Shown: positions 26,129-34,721, counted from the stretch's first letter. The stretch is DNA of 64,000 bases from an uncultured Clostridia bacterium (GCA_944362555.1 CALVTL010000002.1:38242-102241); one strand, 5' to 3'. Translations and numbers: made by a program. The notes: generated from the sequence alone by a model not told the origin.

Positions 26129-27841
26129 GTGAGAACGCATCCTGCCCGCTCGCCCCGTCCGCAGATGCGGCGGGAGAGCGTCCGTATGTTGGACGGCGTA
26201 TGGGATTTCGCCGTTGTCGGGAATTTTTTTGACGCGGACGTTCTATCGGGCGGCTTCAACGAGAAAATACGCGTTCCTTTTTGTCCCGAGAGCGTGCTTT
26301 CGGGGATCGGGAGAAAGGAGTTTTTCACGCACTGCAAATACCGCAGGCGGTTCCGGCTTCATAAGGAGGCGGGCACGCGCTGGCTGCTGCATTTCGGCGC
26401 GGTGGACTACGAGGCTGCGGTCTATGTGAACGGCACGTTCGTCTGCCGCCACATTGGCGGGTATACACCCTTTTCGGCGGACATTACGGACGCCCTGCGG
26501 GAGGGGCGGAACGAGCTTACCGTGCTTGTCCATGACGACGTGCGCACCGATTCGGCGAGCGGAAAACAGACGGACAGAGCGGAGAGTTACGGCTGCTATT
26601 ATACGCGCGTGACGGGGATCTGGCAGTCCGTCTGGTTAGAGCGTGTTCCGGAATTTTACATCCGTTCCGTACATTTTGCGCCCGATGCCTCTGCTTCGGC
26701 GGTATGCATCCGCGCGGAGATGGCCGGAAAGGGAACGCTGCACGTGCAAATTTTTTACCGAGGGCGCTGCGTCGGCGAAGGGAGCACGGCGGCGGAACAC
26801 CGCACCGCGCTGACGGTGCCGCTCTCGGAAGTGCATCCGTGGGGCGTCGGAAGGGGAGAGCTCTATGACGTGCGCCTCACATTCGGCGAGGATGCCGTGG
26901 AGAGTTACTTCGGGATCCGCACGTTTGAATGCCGCGGCAACGCCTTTTATCTCAACGGGATGCCTGTATTTCTGCGCCTCGTCCTCGATCAGGGATACGA
27001 CAAGGAGGGGATCTATACGACGCCAAACAGGGGGCGCATGGGAAAGCGCATCCGTATGGCGCAGGCGCTCGGCTTTCACGGCGCGCGGCTGCATCAGAAG
27101 ATCTTTGAACCCGCATTTTTATACGAGTGCGACCGCCGCGGCTATCTCGTCTGGGAGGAGTACCCCTCCTGGGGAACGGACTTCTATTCCGCAGACAGGG
27201 TGGGGGACGTGTTCAACGAATGGCGGGAGGCGATGGAGCGCGACATGGATCATCCGTCCGTTATCGTCTGGTGCCCCACCAACGAGAGCTGGAACGACGC
27301 CTACCGTGGTTGCTCCTACGTCCGCGAGTGCTCCTCGGAGTACCTGCGGCTGCTGTACGCTTTTACCGTGGCGGTCGATGCTTCCAGGCCCTGCCTTACA
27401 AGCAGCGGCGGGATCCATACCGACACTGATATTTACGATTTTCATGACTACGGCAGCGCGGAACGCCTGCGGGAAGTACTCGCCTGTCTTTCGGAAACGG
27501 GAGAGCTTCCCTGTCCCTTCCTTGCGCCCAAGGGGGAGCAGCCCTGCTATGGAGGACAGCCCGTCGTCTGTTCGGAATACGGCGGACGGACGCTCTGTGC
27601 AAAGGAGGGATGGGGGTATGCGAGGGCGGAGGACGCGGACGCGTGGATGGATGAGATTTGCGCGATGACGCGCACCTTGATGGAGAGCGATGTCTGCGCG
27701 GGTTTGTGCTATACACAGCTCTATGACGTGGAACAGGAGCAAAACGGACTGTATACTTACGACAATGTGCCGAAGTTTACAAAGGAACAGGGAAAGCGCC
27801 TGCGCGCGGTGCTCCGTCGCCGCGCAAGCATCGAAAAGTAG
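26129..27841 (+). CDS. GH2 beta-galactosidase/beta-glucuronidase-like glycosidase
   Basis: 570 residues, shorter than LacZ-type enzymes and without a signal peptide. GH2 domains: jelly roll (LDGVWDFAVVGNF, YEAAVYVNGTFVCRHIGGYT), immunoglobulin-like domain, TIM barrel. The acid/base is E386 in VWCPTNESWND and the nucleophile E483 in VVCSEYGGRT. It belongs to the compact GH2 group annotated as beta-galactosidase or beta-glucuronidase; specificity cannot be fixed from sequence. It begins 3 nt after the GH2 gene upstream and appears to start with GTG or the ATG a few codons in. It ends the plus-strand operon; a hairpin follows at 27851. Confidence 0.83.
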   Translation: MRTHPARSPRPQMRRESVRMLDGVWDFAVVGNFFDADVLSGGFNEKIRVPFCPESVLSGIGRKEFFTHCKYRRRFRLHKEAGTRWLLHFGAVDYEAAVYVNGTFVCRHIGGYTPFSADITDALREGRNELTVLVHDDVRTDSASGKQTDRAESYGCYYTRVTGIWQSVWLERVPEFYIRSVHFAPDASASAVCIRAEMAGKGTLHVQIFYRGRCVGEGSTAAEHRTALTVPLSEVHPWGVGRGELYDVRLTFGEDAVESYFGIRTFECRGNAFYLNGMPVFLRLVLDQGYDKEGIYTTPNRGRMGKRIRMAQALGFHGARLHQKIFEPAFLYECDRRGYLVWEEYPSWGTDFYSADRVGDVFNEWREAMERDMDHPSVIVWCPTNESWNDAYRGCSYVRECSSEYLRLLYAFTVAVDASRPCLTSSGGIHTDTDIYDFHDYGSAERLREVLACLSETGELPCPFLAPKGEQPCYGGQPVVCSEYGGRTLCAKEGWGYARAEDADAWMDEICAMTRTLMESDVCAGLCYTQLYDVEQEQNGLYTYDNVPKFTKEQGKRLRAVLRRRASIEK

Positions 27842-27850
27842 CTGCGATGA

Positions 27851-27876
27851 GAGCCGTCCGCATTTGCGGACGGCTC
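27851..27876. terminator. Hairpin between convergent operons
   Basis: A perfect 11-bp stem GAGCCGTCCGC/GCGGACGGCTC with loop ATTT lies 10 nt after the GH2 stop and 3 nt before the isomerase stop on the other strand. There is no long T run on either side, but the position fits a bidirectional terminator. Confidence 0.65.
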
Positions 27877-27879
27877 GCG

Positions 27880-29295
27880 CTATGCAAGGATGCTGACGGG
27901 GATGTTCAGGATCTTTGCGACATTTTGCCATTCCTGCGTCCATTCTCCGTATACACCGTGGATATGATTGCAGGGGTATTGCGCAAGAAAGACGTCCGCG
28001 CTCACGCGCAGCTTTGCGAACGCCAGCGGCCACTGCGGCGTGGCAAGGCTGCCGAGGCGCGCCATCTCTTTTTCGGAGAATTGCACGATGTCTGCAGGGA
28101 CGACGGTCAAAAAATATTCTTCGCCCCTCCGCGCCAGACGTGCAAAGGTCATCTCGCCCGCTTTTGCAAAATAATGCACGCTGCCGCCGCCTGCGGGATA
28201 GTCCTTTGTTTCGGGCAGAAGGGAGACTTGCCGCAGATTTTCCTCGGCATTGCAGCTTCCTGCGGCATAGTACGTTGCGGAGGTACCCGAGTTGGAGAAG
28301 AACCAGACGCCTTTGGAACGCTCGTAGTGCCGCACGTCGGCAAACAGAACGGGCTGTCCTGTCATGTATTTGAAGATCTGCATGGTGAGAGCGCCGTCCA
28401 TGTCCGATTCCGTCGCCGCCACAAAGGGCTCGTGTGCGCCGTTCCAGTCGTAACAGTCGTTGAGGAACGCCTCGGCGAGATCCATCGTCACAAAGCGATC
28501 GGTGAGGTCGCCGTGTGATTTGATGCCGATAAAATCCAGCCCGCGTTCGTCGATCAGCGCGCGCAGGGCAAGATAGGAGCGGATCTGCAGCTCGAGTTTT
28601 TGCGGTGTGAAGTTAGAGCTGTTGTAGGCGACCTGTTTTGCGTGGTGTTCCAGCCAGACGCGTGCCTGCGTGACGTCTTTTTGCGGGATACGCGCCGATG
28701 CGCGCACGATGTCCTCCTGCTCGAAGGGCTCCACGTCGATGCCGAACTTCCTCTGCCACAGGGCGGCGTCGGCAACGGCGGTGTACATTCCCATCGCCCG
28801 TCCGCCGAAGTTTCCGTAGGTATTCCCGCGCAGACGGTTGACCGCCGCTCCCGCGCGGATGCAGGAGAGTAGCTTCCGGCATACGTCGGGGTCGCCGATG
28901 TCCCCCCATACGCGGAAATGCACCTTTCCGAGCTGTTCGAGCGTGCCCGAGGCAGCGAGCATCCCGACCATGCCGCATTCGGACGGGTGCAGGTTGCAGA
29001 ACAGAACATAGGGCGGCGGAGCGAACTGTGCCGCGACGGCGGTGAATTGCGGATAGCACCAGATGGCATAGTTGAACACGGTGACCTCCGCGCCCGCCTG
29101 CCGCAAAAATTTGCCCGCTTCCTGCGCCTCGCGGTTGGAGCGGACGGGCTCGGGGAAGCATACCGTTTCAAACCCCGCCCCTTCAAGGCGGCTTTGAAGG
29201 GCGCTCTGATAGCGCAGATTGACGTCGCGCTGCAGTGTATGCAGGTATTCTCTGCCGTCCGACAGGGTGATGATTCCAATAGTGATCTTCTTCAT
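27880..29295 (-). CDS. L-fucose/L-arabinose isomerase-like protein
   Basis: 471 residues. The N-terminus KKITIGIITLSDGREYLH, together with VFNYAIWCYPQFTAVAAQ, RLRGNTYGNFGGRAMGMYT and FIGIKSHGDLTDRFVTMDL, fits the FucI/AraA-like isomerase superfamily, in which conserved Glu and His residues bind a metal and catalyse aldose-ketose isomerisation. It is the last gene of a minus-strand operon whose other members are an aldolase, a sugar kinase and two dehydrogenases. It would give a ketose for the FGGY kinase. Substrate unknown; L-fucose itself is unlikely to be the full story because the usual class II fuculose-phosphate aldolase is absent. Confidence 0.75.
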   Translation of the reverse strand: MKKITIGIITLSDGREYLHTLQRDVNLRYQSALQSRLEGAGFETVCFPEPVRSNREAQEAGKFLRQAGAEVTVFNYAIWCYPQFTAVAAQFAPPPYVLFCNLHPSECGMVGMLAASGTLEQLGKVHFRVWGDIGDPDVCRKLLSCIRAGAAVNRLRGNTYGNFGGRAMGMYTAVADAALWQRKFGIDVEPFEQEDIVRASARIPQKDVTQARVWLEHHAKQVAYNSSNFTPQKLELQIRSYLALRALIDERGLDFIGIKSHGDLTDRFVTMDLAEAFLNDCYDWNGAHEPFVAATESDMDGALTMQIFKYMTGQPVLFADVRHYERSKGVWFFSNSGTSATYYAAGSCNAEENLRQVSLLPETKDYPAGGGSVHYFAKAGEMTFARLARRGEEYFLTVVPADIVQFSEKEMARLGSLATPQWPLAFAKLRVSADVFLAQYPCNHIHGVYGEWTQEWQNVAKILNIPVSILA

Positions 29296-29307
29296 GGCGT
29301 TCTTCCG

Positions 29308-30069
29308 TTATACGGCGGTATAGCATCCGTCGATGACGAGGTTGCTTCCGCTCGTGTACGAGGAGGCATCGGAGGCGAAGTAAATGACGGCGCCGGCGAG
29401 TTCTTCGGGTGTGCCCATGCGGCCGAACGGGATCATCTTTTCCCACATTCCACGCATGGCGGGGTCGACGGAGGCGATCATGTCGGTCGCGATATATCCG
29501 GGGCTGATGCTGTTGACGCGGATGCCGTATTCCGCCCATTCCACTGCGAGCGTCCTGGTGAGGTGGATGATCGCCGCCTTGGAGGCATTATAGCTTGCCT
29601 GCCGCTGCGGAAGATTAACGATGAGCCCGGACATGGATGCCGTATTGATGATGCTCCCGCCCGTCTTTTTCGCGATCAGCCTACGCGCAAATTCCGTTGC
29701 GGTGAAGAAGATGCCGTTCAGATTGACGCCGATGACGTTATTCCACTCCTCGGGCGTGACGGCAAGCGCGTCTTTATGCGGACCGATCCCCGCGTTGTTG
29801 AAGAGCACATCGGGGGTGCCCATGTCGCGCTCGACAGCGTCGAAACACCGCCGCAGGCTCTCCGGGTCGGTCACGTCGGCGCGATAGGCGTTCGTGCGCA
29901 CGCGGCAGGTGTGGGCGATCTCTTCTGCCGCTTCGGAGGCATCGAGCAGATCGAAGATGGCGACGTCGGCGCCCGCCTCGGCAAGTTTTGCGGCGACGGC
30001 TCTGCCGATACCGCGCGCGCCTCCCGTCACGAGGGCGAGCCTGTTGTCCAGACGAAACATATTTTTCAT
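29308..30069 (-). CDS. SDR family oxidoreductase (second of pair)
   Basis: 253 residues, classical short-chain dehydrogenase. The cofactor motif TGGARGIG is at residues 15-22, NNAG lies mid-protein and the catalytic Tyr-x3-Lys is in YNASKAAIIHLTR. It resembles gluconate/sugar-alcohol 5-dehydrogenases and 3-oxoacyl reductases. It is 12 nt upstream of the isomerase-like gene and 13 nt downstream of the other SDR, which shares the same fold but is not a close copy. In this operon it would oxidise or reduce a sugar or sugar acid with NAD(P). Confidence 0.9.
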   Translation of the reverse strand: MKNMFRLDNRLALVTGGARGIGRAVAAKLAEAGADVAIFDLLDASEAAEEIAHTCRVRTNAYRADVTDPESLRRCFDAVERDMGTPDVLFNNAGIGPHKDALAVTPEEWNNVIGVNLNGIFFTATEFARRLIAKKTGGSIINTASMSGLIVNLPQRQASYNASKAAIIHLTRTLAVEWAEYGIRVNSISPGYIATDMIASVDPAMRGMWEKMIPFGRMGTPEELAGAVIYFASDASSYTSGSNLVIDGCYTAV

Positions 30070-30082
30070 AGCGTTCTCCTTT

Positions 30083-30841
30083 TCAGTGGATGGTGTATCC
30101 GCCGTCGATCATCAGGTTGGCGCCCGTGATCATGTCGGCGGAAGACGAGCATAAAAAGAGTACGGCGTCGGCGACCTCCTCGGGGCGGCAGTATCTGCCT
30201 GCGGGGAGGGCGGCGAGCGTCTGCGAAAGGCGCGGCTCCACGTCCCAATATCCCTCGATGAGCGGCGTTTTGGTCGCGGTCGGCGAGACGGCGTTGACCT
30301 GTATCCCGTATTTCCCCCATTCATAGGCGAGCGCCCTGGTCAGTGCAAGGATGCCCGCCTTGCTTGCACTGTATGCGACGTGCTTGTCGATGGCGACGAC
30401 GCCCGCCTGGCTGGCAAGATTGACGATCTTCCCGCCCGTTTTCTGCGCGATCATCTGTTTTCCGAAGCATTGTGCGGCGAGGAACGTCCCCGTGAGGTTG
30501 ATGTCGATGACCTTGCGCCACGTTGCGGGCGTCATGTCCTCCGCCCATTCGATATCGCCGACGCCTGCACAGTTGACAAGGAAGTCGATCGTCTTATGAA
30601 CGGAAAGGATGCGGTCGCGAACGCGTGTGAGACTGTCTTCTTTGCACACGTCTGCAGCAAACCCTTCGGCGCCCGGAAGGGCAGACGCGGCACGTTCTGC
30701 GGCGTCCTGCCGGATGTCGAGCAAGATAACGGCTGCACCCGCCGCGCTCAAGCGTTCGGCACAGGCGAGCCCGATGCCGCTCGCGCCGCCTGTGACGACG
30801 GCGGTCTTGCCCTGAAAATGAAAGGTCGTTTGATGTTTCAT
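30083..30841 (-). CDS. SDR family oxidoreductase (first of pair)
   Basis: 252 residues. TGGASGIG at residues 17-24 binds NAD(P), NCAGVGDIEW is the conserved central block and YSASKAGILALTRALAYEWG carries Tyr-x3-Lys. The C-terminus GANLMIDGGYTIH is typical of the family. The gene starts 2 nt after the kinase gene stop, so coupling is likely. Two SDRs side by side with an isomerase and kinase suggest a pathway with an oxidation/reduction inversion of one hydroxyl, as in hexonate interconversion; this is inference. Confidence 0.9.
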   Translation of the reverse strand: MKHQTTFHFQGKTAVVTGGASGIGLACAERLSAAGAAVILLDIRQDAAERAASALPGAEGFAADVCKEDSLTRVRDRILSVHKTIDFLVNCAGVGDIEWAEDMTPATWRKVIDINLTGTFLAAQCFGKQMIAQKTGGKIVNLASQAGVVAIDKHVAYSASKAGILALTRALAYEWGKYGIQVNAVSPTATKTPLIEGYWDVEPRLSQTLAALPAGRYCRPEEVADAVLFLCSSSADMITGANLMIDGGYTIH

Positions 30842-30843
30842 GG

Positions 30844-32367
30844 TTACAGCGCTCCTTTTTGTGCGATCGCGTGCAGCGCTTCGCCGTAGTCCGATGAGAG
30901 CGCCATCATCTTTTGAAAGAGAGCAAACAGCTCTGCGTACCGTGCCGCATTGCGAGGGTCGGGCGCGGATTCGTACTCAATCTTGTGGCAAACGGGCATT
31001 GTCTGATAGCTGTCGTACCAGCCCAGTCCGCGCGCGGCGCATTGCGCTGCGCCCAACGTGGCGGCAGTGCGCCCGACGTCCGTCCGCACGATGCCGCGCC
31101 CGAAGATATCGGCGAACATCTGCAGCCAGGCATCGTTCCTGCTCCCGCCGCCGCAAAAGACGAGGGGCGCGTCGATCTGGCACTGTGCGCAGAGCAGGTC
31201 AAGGCGGTCTTTGAGATGGAAGGCGATGCCCTCAAAGGCGGCGCGGGCGAGGTCCGCCTTCGTCGTCCCGAGGTGCAGTCCGAAGAATCCGCCGACGGTG
31301 TGGATGCTGCCATCCTGCATGGTCCCGCCCGCGAGCCCGGGGTGGAACATGACGCCCCGCGCGCCCGCGGGGGAGGAGAGCGCCAGCGCCGTCAGTGCTT
31401 CGTAGCTTGCACCGTCGCCGAGCAGCGTATTCTTCACCCATTCCAGGGAGCTCCCGCCCGAGAAGACGGAGTAAGCGGAGGTATATAAATTCTTTTCGAT
31501 ATGTGCGAAGGTGTAGGGGCGCGTCCTCTCATCCAGAACGGGCTTTTCCGCATTGACGGGGATCCATGAGGAGGTGCCGAGGGAAACATAAGCGCGGTTT
31601 TTCTGCGTTCCCACGGTGCCGAGCGCCATACAGGCGTTGTCGACGCCGCCGCAGAACACGAAGGTGCCGCGCGCAAGCCCCATCTGTTCGGCGGCTTCTT
31701 TCGTCAGTGCTCCCACGGGAGTGTGCGGGGGAACGAGGGGAAGAAAGAGCTCCTCGCGGACGCCTGCTTCCCGCATGAGCTCGGGCATCATCCGGCGCTC
31801 CGTCAGGTGATAGGCGCCCGTTCCCGAGGCATAGGAGTGATCGGTCGCCGCGATCCCCGTCATGCGGAAATTGAGATAATCCTTGCTTCCGAGGGTGAAC
31901 GCGGTACGCTCGTAAATGTCGGGAAGATGCTGTTTCATCCAGAGCAGTTTGAACAGTGGATAGCAGGCAGCGGGAAACCCGTTCCCCGTAGCGCGGTACC
32001 ATGTATTCGAAGACGTTTTCAAAAAGAATGCCTCCGCCTCCCGCACCGCCCGCTTGTCCGACCAGATGGGAACGCGCTCGCAGAGGGGCAGTCCGTCCTT
32101 CCCGATGGGCACGGCAACGAGGCTCGCGCCCGAGAGTGCGATGCCGCGGATGCTTTGGGGCTCTGCGCCGCTCATTCGGATGAGGTCGTGCGTGCAGAAC
32201 ACGAGGGCGTTCCACCAATCGCCGATAGATTGCTCGTGCCATTCGGGCGCGGGGTAATAGGTCGGGTATGCCGCAAACGTTTCGGCGACGGGGGAGAGTG
32301 CCCTGTCGTAGAGCGTGGCTTTCATGCCGCCCGTGCCGAGGTCGCAGGCGATGAGATATTCTGTCAT
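30844..32367 (-). CDS. FGGY family carbohydrate kinase
   Basis: 507 residues, the usual length for xylulokinase/fuculokinase relatives. The ATPase-fold phosphate motif LIACDLGTGGMKATLYD is at the N-terminus, and the FGGY C-terminal block LVFCGGGSRNDAWLQMFADI is clear. It would phosphorylate a ketose made by the isomerase-like protein at 27880, giving the substrate for the DeoC-type aldolase encoded just upstream. The exact sugar cannot be read from sequence. It is 16 nt after the deoC-like stop. Confidence 0.9.
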   Translation of the reverse strand: MTEYLIACDLGTGGMKATLYDRALSPVAETFAAYPTYYPAPEWHEQSIGDWWNALVFCTHDLIRMSGAEPQSIRGIALSGASLVAVPIGKDGLPLCERVPIWSDKRAVREAEAFFLKTSSNTWYRATGNGFPAACYPLFKLLWMKQHLPDIYERTAFTLGSKDYLNFRMTGIAATDHSYASGTGAYHLTERRMMPELMREAGVREELFLPLVPPHTPVGALTKEAAEQMGLARGTFVFCGGVDNACMALGTVGTQKNRAYVSLGTSSWIPVNAEKPVLDERTRPYTFAHIEKNLYTSAYSVFSGGSSLEWVKNTLLGDGASYEALTALALSSPAGARGVMFHPGLAGGTMQDGSIHTVGGFFGLHLGTTKADLARAAFEGIAFHLKDRLDLLCAQCQIDAPLVFCGGGSRNDAWLQMFADIFGRGIVRTDVGRTAATLGAAQCAARGLGWYDSYQTMPVCHKIEYESAPDPRNAARYAELFALFQKMMALSSDYGEALHAIAQKGAL

Positions 32368-32383
32368 GGAGTGCCTCCCGTGG

Positions 32384-33097
32384 TCATGGCCTTGTGAGGC
32401 AGGCGGGAAGGGAAACGCCCGCCCGCCTGTACGCCTCCGAAAAGATGGCTTTCGCCGATCGCACGCCGATGCCGAAGCGGTCGCACCCTGCCTCCTGCAT
32501 GGCGAGCAGGGTATCGAGGTCGCGCACGCCGCCCGCCGCTTTTATCTTTGCGGAAGCACCGACGATCCTGCGGATGAGGCGGATGTGCTTCGCCGTCGTG
32601 GGTGCGGTGCCCCAACCTGTGCCCGTCTTGACGAACGCTGCGCCCGCGCGCACTGCCGTCTCCGCTGCGCGGCAGATCTCGTCGTCCGTGAGATAGCAGA
32701 CTTCAAGGATGACTTTGAGCGGAAAGCCCTCCGCCGCCTCTGCCACGGCACGGATATCTTCAAAGACGTATTGCCATTTGCCCGAACGGAGGGCGCTGAC
32801 GTTGAGCACCATGTCCAGCTCGCGGCAGCCGCTGCGGATGTGTTCCTTTGCTTCGGCTGTCTTGATCGCCGTCGTAACTGCGCCCGAGGGGAATCCGACG
32901 ACGCCCGTCACCACCGTCTCCGGACGATCGGCGAGCGCGTCCACAACGTATTTCGTGATCCACGGCATCGGGCTTGCGCAGATACACCTGCATTCCCGCA
33001 CCACTTTTATCATCTCTTCCACTTCCGCCATGGTCACGTCCGTCCGTACGGCGCTCACATCCGTCCATCTTCCGATATCTTTCAGCGAAATCATCAT
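32384..33097 (-). CDS. deoC: DeoC-type class I aldolase
   Basis: 237 residues. The Schiff-base lysine is K157 in FVKTGTGW, the second active-site lysine is K186 in KIKAAGGVR, and D95 in RELDMVLNV completes the class I triad. Deoxyribose-phosphate aldolase splits 2-deoxyribose-5-phosphate into acetaldehyde and glyceraldehyde-3-phosphate. Here the motif reads TGTGW rather than the common TSTGF, and the neighbours are a sugar kinase, an isomerase and dehydrogenases, not nucleoside phosphorylases. It may therefore act on another deoxy-sugar phosphate. It is the first gene of the operon, behind GGAGAAAAG. Confidence 0.88.
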   Translation of the reverse strand: MMISLKDIGRWTDVSAVRTDVTMAEVEEMIKVVRECRCICASPMPWITKYVVDALADRPETVVTGVVGFPSGAVTTAIKTAEAKEHIRSGCRELDMVLNVSALRSGKWQYVFEDIRAVAEAAEGFPLKVILEVCYLTDDEICRAAETAVRAGAAFVKTGTGWGTAPTTAKHIRLIRRIVGASAKIKAAGGVRDLDTLLAMQEAGCDRFGIGVRSAKAIFSEAYRRAGVSLPACLTRP

Positions 33098-33107
33098 CTT
33101 TTCTCCA

Positions 33108-33125
33108 TAAACATAATTATGTTTA
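33108..33125. promoter_or_regulatory. Perfect 18-bp palindrome, probable GntR operator
   Basis: TAAACATAATTATGTTTA is a perfect inverted repeat lying between the -10 box and the ribosome binding site of deoC, covering the predicted start site. GntR/HutC regulators bind short AT-rich palindromes, and a GntR gene is directly upstream. Binding here would block the promoter at 33133-33161. Confidence 0.75.
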
Positions 33126-33132
33126 CAGGAGC

Positions 33133-33161
33133 ATTATACCATGGAATGAGCCGTCTGTCAA
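33133..33161 (-). promoter_or_regulatory. Consensus sigma-A promoter of the deoC operon
   Basis: On the minus strand TTGACA (33156-33161), exactly 17 nt, and TATAAT (33133-33138): a perfect match to the consensus. Such a strong promoter is normally held by a repressor, in agreement with the palindrome directly downstream. Confidence 0.9.
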
Positions 33162-33178
33162 TAGAGTTCCCGCATTTT

Positions 33179-33895
33179 TTATTGCCGTCTTGCAAGGTGG
33201 ATGGTGTATTCGTAGCGGTCGGCGCGAATGAGCATCTGCGCGTACTCCAGAACGCCGCGGTCGGTGTTTGTCAGGCGCTTGCTGCAAATGAGCGGTGCGC
33301 CTACTTCTGTCTGCAGCAGAGCGGCTTGCAGAAAGTCTGCCGTAGTGGCGGTCAGCGTTTCAACGGCGTCCGTCAGGATCAGGTGATAGTGCGTTTCAAG
33401 AAATTCATATAGCCCGACAAAAGCGTTTTCATACGCCTCAAGGTCGGGAACAAAGTTGGCGCGCAGGTAGTTCAGCATATAGGCGATGGGGGTGCCGTTG
33501 GCGTTGAGCACGCGTTCCACGCGGTAGACGGGGCTTTGGGGCGGAATGTGCATGGCGTTTGCAAGCGCCTCGTCGGCGCAGAGCTGCTCAATGTGCATCT
33601 TGGGGACACTCACGCGGTAGCCGCGCGCCTTCAATGTCTCCGTGATGGAGGAGATATAGTTGAGCGTCTGCGAGGCGGATGGATTGAGCACAACGGTGCC
33701 CTTTCCCTGCGTTGCCTTCAGATAGCCTTCGGCAATGAGGATGCCGACGGCTTTGCGCACGGTCGTTCTGCTGACGTCAAACATTTTTTCCAGCTCGGGT
33801 TCCGTCGGCAGAAAACTGTCGGCGGGGTATGTTCCGTTCTGGATGCGCTGTTTGAGTTCGGTATACATTGTACGGTATGCGGGAATTTTCGCCAT
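33179..33895 (-). CDS. GntR family regulator with UTRA domain (HutC type)
   Basis: About 238 residues. The N-terminal winged helix-turn-helix is at residues ~8-70 (FLPTEPELEKMFDVSRTTVR and ILIAEGYLKATQGKGTVV). The UTRA ligand domain follows (ADEALANAMHIPPQSPVYRV, then ILTDAVETLTATTADFLQAA). The ATG at 33895 has GGAGG 8 nt upstream; a longer reading reaches into the promoter. HutC-type proteins are usually repressors released by a phosphorylated sugar. It sits head-to-tail upstream of the deoC operon with only 81 bp between, which contain the operator and promoter described separately. Confidence 0.93.
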   Translation of the reverse strand: MAKIPAYRTMYTELKQRIQNGTYPADSFLPTEPELEKMFDVSRTTVRKAVGILIAEGYLKATQGKGTVVLNPSASQTLNYISSITETLKARGYRVSVPKMHIEQLCADEALANAMHIPPQSPVYRVERVLNANGTPIAYMLNYLRANFVPDLEAYENAFVGLYEFLETHYHLILTDAVETLTATTADFLQAALLQTEVGAPLICSKRLTNTDRGVLEYAQMLIRADRYEYTIHLARRQ

Positions 33896-33926
33896 ATCAA
33901 AGCCTCCGCAGGAAAAGGGTATCTTT

Positions 33927-33955
33927 ATTATAGGGTGCCGTCGGAAAAAAGTCAA
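33927..33955 (-). promoter_or_regulatory. Sigma-A promoter of the gntR-like gene
   Basis: Minus strand TTGACT (33950-33955), 17 nt, TATAAT (33927-33932). The 18-bp palindrome of the deoC promoter is not present here, so there is no sign of autoregulation by the same site. Confidence 0.8.
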
Positions 33956-34448
33956 CCCCTCTCCCGCGAAGTCGCCGCACGAAAGCGCAGAACGTGTGCG
34001 CAAAATCGTCGCCCTGCGTGGCAGGCTGCCCTCTATGCGTCATTCCGATAGAGCCGCGAGGGGCGCGTCAGACGACGCGCCCCTCGCGGCGATGAGGAAT
34101 CCCCACGGGGGCTGTCACTTGCGAGGGGATCCCTCACACACACGGGCGCGCTTTGAAAAAAGCGCGCCCGTGTGGTTCGGGATGACGAAGGGACGGATTC
34201 GGAGCGGGCGCGCAGCATTCGGAAGGATGCAGAGCGGGTACGGGATGACATAAAGATAGAGAACGATGCATAAAAAGAGGGGCGCGGCGGGGCGCGAAAG
34301 GGGCGCGTAACGTGCACAAAATGAACAAAACGGGGCGTCGAAATGCGGGCAAAAGGGGCGAAAAAGGGGCGGACGCCCGCAAAATATGCGAAAAACTGAC
34401 AAATTTCGTCAGTCTGCAAAATATTTTGGACTTTTTTAAAGTAAAGTA
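33956..34448. other. Intergenic region with one dispersed repeat, no gene seen
   Basis: About 490 bp between the gntR promoter and the giant-gene promoter. 34039-34186 is a copy of the GTCATTCCG...GGGATGAC element. The rest is purine-rich, with several short open frames that have no ribosome binding site or recognisable domain. Confidence 0.6.
34039..34186. repeat. Dispersed GTCATTCCG...GGGATGAC element, copy A
   Basis: 148 bp bounded by GTCATTCCG and CGGGATGAC, an imperfect terminal inverted repeat. Inside are two strong hairpins: a GGGGCGCGTC/GACGCGCCCC type and an ACGGGCGCGCTTT/AAAGCGCGCCCGT type. The central GAGGGGATCCCTCAC is shared with copies near 44793, 45330 and 45687. Confidence 0.75.
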
Positions 34449-34479
34449 TTGACAAATCGAGCGGGGGGGGGGTTATAAT
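34449..34479 (+). promoter_or_regulatory. Promoter with a ten-G tract in the spacer (probable phase-variable)
   Basis: TTGACA at 34449-34454 and TATAAT at 34474-34479 are both perfect consensus boxes, but the spacer is 19 nt, two longer than optimal, and contains an uninterrupted run of ten G at 34463-34472. Slippage of such a run changes spacer length and promoter strength, as established for poly-G promoters of Neisseria porA and fetA. The leader to the ATG at 34722 would be about 235 nt. Confidence 0.75.
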
Positions 34480-34721
34480 TGATTTGTGAAAAAATGCGGG
34501 TTTTTCCGTTCGGATGGCGGTAAAGTCTGAAAACGTCGTTCAAAATCGGGGCGAAAGGGGGCGCGCGGGAGCGCAGCCGCCGCCCGAGGAGAACAATGCC
34601 GCGGCTTATCGGGCAGGCATCCGAGGCGGAAAACAGGCATGAGAAAGAAACAGTTCCGCGCGTGCGCGGGGCGCAGGCAGGCGAAAATATGGAAAATATG
34701 GAACGATCAGGAGGGAAAAGT

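Noticed and set aside
34486-34721. Riboswitch or upstream start in the leader of the giant gene
   Set aside because: The 235-nt leader has an in-frame ATG at 34596 but no ribosome binding site there and no conserved riboswitch feature I recognise.
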